Assembly (NCBI GenBank): GCA_017417385.1
Contig: JAFPZF010000006.1
Coordinates: 1 to 64,000 of the forward strand
DNA length: 64,000 bases
Reading direction: 5' to 3'
Origin: Bacteroidales bacterium
GTDB lineage: Bacteria; Bacteroidota; Bacteroidia; Bacteroidales; Marinilabiliaceae
Numbering within the stretch: position 1 is the first letter of the stretch; each line of letters begins with the position of its first letter. Both the position numbers and the translations under genes were made by a program. The notes below the pieces were generated by a model, which ran no database searches, was not told where the DNA came from, and saw nothing but the letters and a program-made list of their open reading frames with translations. Positions 1 to 6,384 of the stretch are shown piece after piece.

Positions 1-40
1 AAGTTGACTTTGTCTTCATTCCTCACGTTGACTTCGTCGA

Positions 41-232
41 CTTTTCTCACGCTCGGCAGAACGAGCAAGCTCGTTCTGCACTCGCTTAATCGAAAAGTTC
101 GGCAAATTGGAGCAAGCTCCATTGACTGGCGCCTTACTTTCTCACGCTCGGCAATTGGAACAAGTTCCATTGCACTCGCTTAATCGAAAGTTTTCTCTCG
201 CTTAATCGAAAGTATGCGCTCGCTTAATCGCA
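41..232. repeat. cluster of palindromic intergenic repeats with constant CAAG loop
   Basis: Three stem-loops share the loop CAAG but have different arms: 56-79 (10 bp, inner arm CGAG/CTCG), about 105-123 (GGAG/CTCC) and 151-173 (GGAA/TTCC, one bulged T at 156). Two of them are framed by the same flanks, CTCACGCTCGGCA on the left (near 46 and 141) and TGCACTCGCTTAATCGAAA on the right (near 78 and 171). Two further copies of the right flank alone follow near 195 and 215. Arm changes that keep pairing suggest a structured REP-like element; its function is unknown. Confidence 0.75.
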
Positions 233-246
233 CAAGTGAAAAACCT

Positions 247-275
247 AATTTCTAGAACTTCCCCTTAAATAGAGG
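247..275 (+). promoter_or_regulatory. conserved upstream element with TTCTAGAA palindrome, copy 1
   Basis: Contains TTCTAGAA followed by CTTCCCCTTAAATAGA, ending about 25 nt before the first vWA gene. A near-identical sequence lies at 61718-61746, just before the rhamnogalacturonan lyase gene. The position suggests a shared operator, promoter or leader. The segment TTCCCCT...AGGGAA can also fold as a short hairpin. Role inferred only. Confidence 0.45.
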
Positions 276-300
276 GAAAAAGACAAAGAACCGGAAGAAG

Positions 301-936
301 ATGAGACATTTGCCAGTATATATACTGATAGACACCAGTGGCTCGATGAAAGGGGAGCCGATAGAGAGCGTCAAGGTCGGGCTATCGGACATGGTAGCGA
401 CGTTGCGGCAGGACCCGTATGCACTGGAGACAGTCTGCATAAGCATAATCACGTTTGACAGGGAGGTCAATCAGATACTGCCGTTGACGGAGCTAGAGAA
501 CATGCAGATGCCGAACATAGAGACGCCGGACTCGGGGCCAACGCATCTTGGCGCGGCGCTGAAGATGCTATGCCAGAAGATGGAGAGCGAGGTCAGGAAG
601 AGCACCGAGGACACGAAGGGAGACTGGCGTCCGCTGCTGTTCATATTGACCGACGGGAAGCCATCGGACATAATGGAGTATGACAAGATAATACCTGAGG
701 TCAAGGCGAAGAATTTCGCGAGCATAGTAGCGTGTGCTGCGGGCCCGCAGGCGAAGACAGAGCCGCTGAAGAAGTTGACCGACAGCGTCTTCAGGCTAGA
801 CACGATGGATGCGGCGACGTTCAAGAAGTTTTTCGTGTGGGTATCAGACGTCATAGGCCTCGGAGGCAAGAGCGTAGGCACGACAGACGAGATAGCGTTG
901 CCGGAGGCGCCTGAGGAGATAAACATAGTCATATAA
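301..936 (+). CDS. vWA domain protein, TerY-like
   Basis: A 211-residue protein that is a single von Willebrand factor A domain. The metal-ion-dependent adhesion site is complete: DTSGS at residues 11-15, T81 and D118 in LTDGK. There is no signal peptide or membrane segment, so it should be cytosolic. In TerY-type systems such proteins are small metal-dependent binding modules that work with a PP2C phosphatase and a kinase, both encoded downstream. It is about 45% alike by eye over its first 120 residues to the next gene, so the pair is probably a duplication. The start ATG is 26 nt after the conserved element at 247-275. The biological signal sensed is unknown. Confidence 0.85.
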   Translation: MRHLPVYILIDTSGSMKGEPIESVKVGLSDMVATLRQDPYALETVCISIITFDREVNQILPLTELENMQMPNIETPDSGPTHLGAALKMLCQKMESEVRKSTEDTKGDWRPLLFILTDGKPSDIMEYDKIIPEVKAKNFASIVACAAGPQAKTEPLKKLTDSVFRLDTMDAATFKKFFVWVSDVIGLGGKSVGTTDEIALPEAPEEINIVI

Positions 937-967
937 GTAAGAAAACAGCGATAAATCCAGTTAGACA

Positions 968-2014
968 ATGAGAAGACTGCCAATATACTTTCTGATCGAC
1001 GTATCGGAGTCGATGGTCGGGGAGCCGATAGCCCAGGTCGATGATGGGATGCGGAGCATAATCCAGGAGTTGCGAACAGACCCGTATGCCTTGGAGACCG
1101 TCTATGTCTCGGTCATAGCCTTTGCGGGCAAGGCGAAGAGCCTCTCGCCGCTGACAGAGTTAAACATGTTCTATCCGCCGAAGATGCCCGTAGGTGGCGG
1201 GACGGCGATAGGCGCGGCGCTCGACTACCTCATGGACGACATCGACAAGTCCGTACAGCGGACGACGGCAGACTTCAAAGGAGACTGGAAGCCAATAGTA
1301 TTCCTCTTCACAGACGGGACGGCGACAGACAAGCCCGACAAGGCCATAGAGAGGTGGCGGCAGAAATATATGAGCCGTTGCAGCATGGTCTGCATCTCGA
1401 TAGGGGAGAATGGCGACACGGCGATGCTCGGCAAGCTGACGGAGAACGTGCTGCGGCTGAACTCGACAGACGTCGTCTCGTTCAAGGCATTTTTCAAGTG
1501 GGTCACCGCATCCATAAAGACCAGCAGCATGTCGGTCAGTGACAGGGGAATTGACGACATCTGCCTTGCGCCGACCAAGGGCATCAACCTCGAAAAAGTA
1601 GATACGAGGGTAGCGACGAGGATCGACGAGAACTTTGCAGTCCTCCCGGCGAGATGTTCGAACACCAAGAAGATGTACCTCATCAAATATGCCAAGAAGA
1701 CATCAGAGATAGAGGGGCTTGGGGAGCTCGGGTTCAACCCCAACTACTTCAGACTTGTCGGGGCGTATCCCGTTGACGAGGCGACGTATGAAGGGATGAG
1801 CAACGGGAAGTCGAGCCACAAGATCAATACGACGGTGCTACAGGGCGTCCCGACGTGTCCGTGCTGCGGGAACCAGTATGGATTCGTCGTGTGCGAGTGT
1901 GGGAACATCATGTGCCATGACGGGATGCGCCAGGTCTGTCCGTGGTGTGGGACAGAAGGAATCCTCACCGAGGGCAGTGGAGAAGGCAGCAACGTAGGAC
2001 AGGGACAAGGATAG
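968..2014 (+). CDS. vWA domain protein with C-terminal zinc ribbon, TerY-like
   Basis: A 348-residue protein. Residues 1-185 form a vWA domain with MIDAS residues DVSES (11-15), T79 and D116. Residues 190-290 are a linker. The C-terminal zinc-ribbon region carries Cys at 297, 299/300, 309, 311, 316, 324 and 327, as in TerY-C type proteins. The end is a Gly-rich tail. It lies 31 nt after the first vWA gene and 7 nt before the phosphatase gene, in one apparent operon. The first vWA protein lacks the zinc module, so the two paralogues probably have different partners. A cytosolic protein-protein scaffold or sensor role is known for the family; the trigger here is not known. Confidence 0.87.
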   Translation: MRRLPIYFLIDVSESMVGEPIAQVDDGMRSIIQELRTDPYALETVYVSVIAFAGKAKSLSPLTELNMFYPPKMPVGGGTAIGAALDYLMDDIDKSVQRTTADFKGDWKPIVFLFTDGTATDKPDKAIERWRQKYMSRCSMVCISIGENGDTAMLGKLTENVLRLNSTDVVSFKAFFKWVTASIKTSSMSVSDRGIDDICLAPTKGINLEKVDTRVATRIDENFAVLPARCSNTKKMYLIKYAKKTSEIEGLGELGFNPNYFRLVGAYPVDEATYEGMSNGKSSHKINTTVLQGVPTCPCCGNQYGFVVCECGNIMCHDGMRQVCPWCGTEGILTEGSGEGSNVGQGQG

Positions 2015-2021
2015 GAGGCTT

Positions 2022-3431
2022 ATGGAACAGATAGAGACATGGCTGCTATGCCTATTGCGGAAGGCGGGCATACAGCCGACACAGAGCGAGATAGACTATT
2101 TCGAGAGTAGTCTGGCAAAGAAGATGTGGGACAAAGTAATGGGTGAGAGGATGGATAAGAAGCTCATAATAAAGAATGCAGTAGAGGGGGCGAACATATA
2201 CCTGCCGAACGGCAGGGTGGGGGAGGATTATTATACAGAGGTGCAGTTCGACATAGAGGGAGTCAAAGAATACAGGATAGAGGGGCTCGAGAAAGTCGGG
2301 CTGACATACGAGAAGCGGCCTGGCGGCTTCGTCGTCAAGGGGACGGCGATGCCAGAGGGCGAGGAAGGCAAGAAAGGCGGGGACTTCCCGCTAAGACTAG
2401 TCTATACCACGGCGGAAGACTTTGAGGAGGAGGCCGAGATGGAGAGGAAGCTGACGCTCATACTCAATCCAGACCCGAGGACACTATGGAAGAACATACC
2501 GACGCCGACCAATATCCGGTATCCGAAGGCGGACAGCGACAAGGATTACGTCAAAGTCCCGGAGGTCAATGGTGAAGCGAGGAAAGACATAGTCGCGGCG
2601 AGCCAGAGAGGGCGGTCTCATGCCCACGAGGGGAAGCCGAGGGACGACGATTTCAAGATCCGGTATTGCGAGGAGAGCGACTGGTACGTCATAGCAGTAG
2701 CTGACGGGGCAGGCTCGGCGCAGTATTCGCGGAGAGGGTCGGAGATAGCGTGCAACACAGTGATGGAGCATTGCTCGAGGATGCTGTCTGAGAGTATGGA
2801 CTTCGACAATTACATCAGGGCGTATAAAGAGAGCCAGACGCCGGAGGCGTGGAAGGACGTCAGCGACTACGTGTACAGACTACTGGGAGCGGCGGCACAC
2901 AAGGCGCATAATGCCATAAAGGCCGAGGCCGAGGGTGCGCAAGACCCGAAGATAAAGATGCGGGACTATTCGACGACGCTACTGCTTGCCGTCAGCAAGA
3001 AGTTCGAGTTCGGGTGGGTCGTCGCGTCGTTCTGGGTCGGTGACGGGGCGATATGCGTCTATGACCAGAAGAATCACAGGGCGGAGATGCTCGGGATGCC
3101 TGACGAGGGCGAGTATGCAGGACAGACACGGTTCCTGACGATGCCGGAGATATTCAGCGACACCAAGGCACTATATGGGCGTTTGAGGTTCAAGATATAC
3201 GAAGATTTCACGGCGCTGATGCTCATGACAGACGGAGTCAGCGACCCCAAGTTCACGACCGACGCCAACCTACAGAACGTAGATAAGTGGGATGCACTCT
3301 GGGCGGACCTGAAGGAGAACGGAGTCGAGCTCACCGACGATAACGAGGCCGTACAGGACCAGCTGCTGGAGTGGCTGAACTTCTGGGACAGGGGCAATCA
3401 CGACGACAGGACGATAGCAATACTGTATTAA
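2022..3431 (+). CDS. PP2C-family serine/threonine phosphatase of TerY-P type
   Basis: A 469-residue protein. Residues 1-185 are an extra N-terminal region of unknown fold. Residues about 195-469 form the PP2C domain, with metal-binding motifs ADGAGS (D228, G229), GDGAI, MTDGVSD and the terminal DDRTIAIL. It would remove phosphate from Ser/Thr using Mn or Mg. The start ATG lies 8 nt after an AGGAGG run at the end of the previous gene. The kinase gene starts 3 nt after its stop. A vWA, PP2C and kinase set in this order is the core of the TerY-phosphorylation triad described by comparative genomics; that this phosphatase opposes the adjacent kinase is inferred. Confidence 0.88.
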   Translation: MEQIETWLLCLLRKAGIQPTQSEIDYFESSLAKKMWDKVMGERMDKKLIIKNAVEGANIYLPNGRVGEDYYTEVQFDIEGVKEYRIEGLEKVGLTYEKRPGGFVVKGTAMPEGEEGKKGGDFPLRLVYTTAEDFEEEAEMERKLTLILNPDPRTLWKNIPTPTNIRYPKADSDKDYVKVPEVNGEARKDIVAASQRGRSHAHEGKPRDDDFKIRYCEESDWYVIAVADGAGSAQYSRRGSEIACNTVMEHCSRMLSESMDFDNYIRAYKESQTPEAWKDVSDYVYRLLGAAAHKAHNAIKAEAEGAQDPKIKMRDYSTTLLLAVSKKFEFGWVVASFWVGDGAICVYDQKNHRAEMLGMPDEGEYAGQTRFLTMPEIFSDTKALYGRLRFKIYEDFTALMLMTDGVSDPKFTTDANLQNVDKWDALWADLKENGVELTDDNEAVQDQLLEWLNFWDRGNHDDRTIAILY

Positions 3432-3434
3432 ACG

Positions 3435-4913
3435 ATGGCAGAAATAGTCAAGTTGACTGCCACAGACGGCAGCGAGGTAGAGTTCGAGAACGAGATCAAG
3501 GCTCAGGGGGGAGTCAAGGACGTATATTTCAGTACGGACAAGACGTATGTCGTAGCGTTTTACAGGAAGCCGTTGACGCCGAACGACAAAGACAGAGTCT
3601 CGAACATCGTCGGGACCTATAGGGAGCGGATCTTCAATGCTGAGGGTGGCGATTATTGGAAGAGCCTCTTCGCATGGCCGACGAAGATAGTCGAGTGGGA
3701 AGGGAAGACCGGAATCGTGATGCCGTTCTATGACAAGAGATATTTCTTCAAGGGCGGGCCGTTTGATGGAAAAGAGAAGGAGGGCAAGTGGTTTGCGTCG
3801 GCGAAGCTACGGAACAGATTTCTGCCAGCAGACCAGAAAGGCAACTTCCTGACAACCTTGCACATGTGCATCAAGATAGCGAGGGCCGTCCGGCGACTAC
3901 ATGCTGCGGGGCTGGCGCACTCGGACCTCTCGTATAAGAACGTGCTTGTCGATCCGTTGACAGGCTCGGCGTGCATAATAGACGTCGATAGCCTTGTCGT
4001 CCCCGGGAAGTTCCCTCCGGAGGTACTGGGAACGCCGGACTTCATAGCGCCGGAGGTCATGCAGACCAAGACGCTGCCGCTATCCGACCCCAATAGGGCG
4101 CTCCCGTGCATCAACACGGACAAGCATGCGTTGGCGGTCCTCATCTACATGTACTTGCTGAACAGACATCCGTTGAGGGGCGGGAAAGTCTATGACGTCA
4201 ACAGCGAGGCGAGGGACGAGGAGCTGTCGATGGGCGAGAAGGCCCTTTTCATAGAGCATCCGACAGACAGCACCAACAGAGTCAACGTCAAGCAGCTACA
4301 GAAGAACGAGTTGCCGCAGGGCGATCCCAGCCAGTTGCCGTACACCATTTGTGGGCCGTATCTGAAGGCGTTGTTTGACAGGGCTTTCATAGACGGTCTG
4401 CATGACCCGTCGAAGAGGCCGAGTGCGGCGGAGTGGGAGGTGGCGCTAGTCAAGACGACCGATCTCGTTCAGCCGTGTCAGAACAAGGGGTGCGACTCGA
4501 AGTGGTTCGTCTTTGACAACACCAAGAAGCCAAGCTGCCCGTTCTGCAAGACAGCGTATAAGGGACAGTTGCCAGTCCTCAACTTCTACTATTCGCCATC
4601 GAGCGGGAAGTTCATGGCGGAGAACTACCGGCTCATGGTGTATGACAAGCAGACATTGTACATGTGGCATGCCAACAGATTCGTAATCCCGAACGAGAAG
4701 ACGTCGGCGGAGGACAAGAAGCCCGTCGGTGACTTCCATTTTCACAACAACCAGTGGATACTTATCAACAGGCGGATGGACGACATGTATGACGTCACGG
4801 AGGGCAAGCCCGTGCCGGTCGGGGGCTTCGTGCCGTTGACCGATGGTCGGCAGATACTGCTGACGAAGAAGGAGGGTGGTCGGCTCGTGATGGTGCAGCT
4901 CGTCGATAACTGA
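3435..4913 (+). CDS. protein kinase with zinc ribbon, TerY-P triad type
   Basis: A 492-residue cytosolic kinase-fold protein. The catalytic loop reads HSDLSYKN (H162 to N169). The metal-binding motif is DVD (183-185) in place of DFG, and an APE motif follows at 205-207. A zinc ribbon after the kinase domain has C348, C353, C368 and C371. The remaining 120 residues are beta-rich by eye and may bind a ligand or partner. A clear Gly-rich loop is missing at the N-terminus, although K45 region could supply the ATP lysine. This is the last gene of the recognised triad. Substrates may be the vWA proteins or the membrane protein downstream; this is inference. Confidence 0.85.
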   Translation: MAEIVKLTATDGSEVEFENEIKAQGGVKDVYFSTDKTYVVAFYRKPLTPNDKDRVSNIVGTYRERIFNAEGGDYWKSLFAWPTKIVEWEGKTGIVMPFYDKRYFFKGGPFDGKEKEGKWFASAKLRNRFLPADQKGNFLTTLHMCIKIARAVRRLHAAGLAHSDLSYKNVLVDPLTGSACIIDVDSLVVPGKFPPEVLGTPDFIAPEVMQTKTLPLSDPNRALPCINTDKHALAVLIYMYLLNRHPLRGGKVYDVNSEARDEELSMGEKALFIEHPTDSTNRVNVKQLQKNELPQGDPSQLPYTICGPYLKALFDRAFIDGLHDPSKRPSAAEWEVALVKTTDLVQPCQNKGCDSKWFVFDNTKKPSCPFCKTAYKGQLPVLNFYYSPSSGKFMAENYRLMVYDKQTLYMWHANRFVIPNEKTSAEDKKPVGDFHFHNNQWILINRRMDDMYDVTEGKPVPVGGFVPLTDGRQILLTKKEGGRLVMVQLVDN

Positions 4914-4951
4914 GAAGAGGGGAGACGAAGAATCGGGGCAGAAGGAATAGC

Positions 4952-5089
4952 ATGACACACGACTATTGCGAAGAGTGTCCGATCAGGAAGGAACTGCAGA
5001 CTGAAGAGGAGGTGACACCCGCCATGCTCAGGCAGACGACGAGAATCACGAAGCCAGTGATGTGGATGATAGCGTTGATGTTCGTCTAA
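4952..5089 (+). CDS. 45-residue protein with CxxC motif
   Basis: A short open frame of 45 residues that begins MTHDYCEECPIRKE and ends in a hydrophobic stretch MWMIALMFV. C6 and C9 make a CxxC pair that could bind metal or be redox active; the C-terminus could be half a membrane segment. It lies 38 nt after the kinase gene. Its TAA stop at 5087-5089 is followed in the same frame, after 15 nt, by the next open frame, which has no ATG near its start. It may therefore be a separate microprotein or the cut-off N-terminus of the membrane protein. No family was recognised. Confidence 0.45.
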   Translation: MTHDYCEECPIRKELQTEEEVTPAMLRQTTRITKPVMWMIALMFV

Positions 5090-5104
5090 TGCGAGATAGG
5101 AGGG

Positions 5105-6205
5105 TTGTTGCTGTTGGGGGAGTATGATGGAGTAAGTCCGATATGGGATGCTTTCTGGCTGCTCGGGGTCGTGAACATAGTCATGCCGTTTTACGTGCTG
5201 CTCTCGTTCGTGATGCGCTGGCGGGGCTCGGTAGGCATGTTGTGGGGAGTCTTGTTGCTGTCGATGCTGACGTGGACGCCAATCTCGGTAGTCTTGACGC
5301 TTTTGCTATCCATAGTAATAGTCACGTTGTGGTTGAAGTCACATTATGTCGGGGAGAGAGATACAGACCTGTTGAAGTTTGATGCCGTCATTCCTCGGTG
5401 TGGGCTGAGCGATGACGTGATGGGCGAGAGGAGACCGATACGATGCCCCATAAGATGTGACGAAGACGACCCGACGCTGAAGGTAGTCAGACGGCATAAA
5501 CACTTGACAACATACGAGATAGCGACAGGGAAAGTAGTCTGGATAGCGACATTGTCGAAGGGCTACAGGAGTACATTGCCCGGGGTGCTATTACACTTGA
5601 CCGTTTGGGTCGTAATGGCAGTCGTCATGAGCAGTGGATTGCCAAAGGATGTTAGAGAGACGATAGGAGTCAAGCCCGTCAGCATCAGCGTATTGCAGCC
5701 AGTCAAGGAAGCGTTAAGGAGACTCGACAGAGTATTCTACGAGAAAGAGGACAGGCGAGCCATAGGTGGAATGACGTTCGTCAGGCCGGAGCGGTTCGAG
5801 ATAGGGGAGAAGGAGGAGAAGGGGGAGATGGAAGGAACGGAAGGGGAAAACACAGTAGAAATGACGGCTGGAAGTTTAGAAAAGATACGAATCATGTATG
5901 AGCCCGAGTGTCGGGGAGACAAGACAGAGGCAGCTGCACGGGCGTTCTTCGAGAAGGCGTTGAGAGGGACGAGGGCGAAGTGCAAGAGCAAAGTGCTAGA
6001 CGAGACGCGGGAGACAATCAACGGAAAGGACAGTTATGGGCATATCGAGGAGTTCTGTGACGACGAAGGGGAGCGGATGTTCATAATCCGGCAGTACATA
6101 TTGCATGACAGACGAACGGACAAGATGTGCTACGTATGGAGCAGTGACAAAGGGGAGGATGAGTATGTAGAAACGTTGTTGAAATCCATAGAGTTTGAGG
6201 AGTAG
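5105..6205 (+). CDS. unknown membrane protein of the TerY-P-like operon
   Basis: About 366 residues. Two or three hydrophobic segments lie in the first 75 residues, another near residues 155-175, and the C-terminal 190 residues are soluble and strongly charged. There is no early in-frame ATG. TTG at 5105 or TTG at 5114 are the options; 5114 sits a better distance (10 nt) after AGGAGG at 5098-5103. Upstream it is open back to the TAA of the 45-residue frame. The C-terminal domain carries several Cys (for example PECRG, AKCKS, EEFCDD). No family was recognised. Its place at the end of the kinase/phosphatase operon suggests a membrane output or input component. Confidence 0.7.
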   Translation: MLLLGEYDGVSPIWDAFWLLGVVNIVMPFYVLLSFVMRWRGSVGMLWGVLLLSMLTWTPISVVLTLLLSIVIVTLWLKSHYVGERDTDLLKFDAVIPRCGLSDDVMGERRPIRCPIRCDEDDPTLKVVRRHKHLTTYEIATGKVVWIATLSKGYRSTLPGVLLHLTVWVVMAVVMSSGLPKDVRETIGVKPVSISVLQPVKEALRRLDRVFYEKEDRRAIGGMTFVRPERFEIGEKEEKGEMEGTEGENTVEMTAGSLEKIRIMYEPECRGDKTEAAARAFFEKALRGTRAKCKSKVLDETRETINGKDSYGHIEEFCDDEGERMFIIRQYILHDRRTDKMCYVWSSDKGEDEYVETLLKSIEFEE

Positions 6206-6263
6206 GGGAGAGGCGGAGCAAATAAAAAGACACAAAACAGTAGAGAAAAAGAGATATTATGTA

Positions 6264-6271
6264 TACTTTTG
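6264..6271 (+). promoter_or_regulatory. putative -7 element of the P-ATPase gene
   Basis: TACTTTTG fits the Bacteroidota -7 pattern TAnnTTTG and lies 113 nt before the ATPase start. No TTTG was found at the -33 position. It suggests that the ATPase is transcribed independently of the kinase operon. Confidence 0.4.
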
Positions 6272-6384
6272 AGCAATAGAAACGCAAGGAAAACAGCAAA
6301 TATAACAACAGAGAAACAAACAAAAGCGGGGCGTCGCACGTATAAATACGACGTGGAACAAAAACTAACACACAAAGAAAGAGT

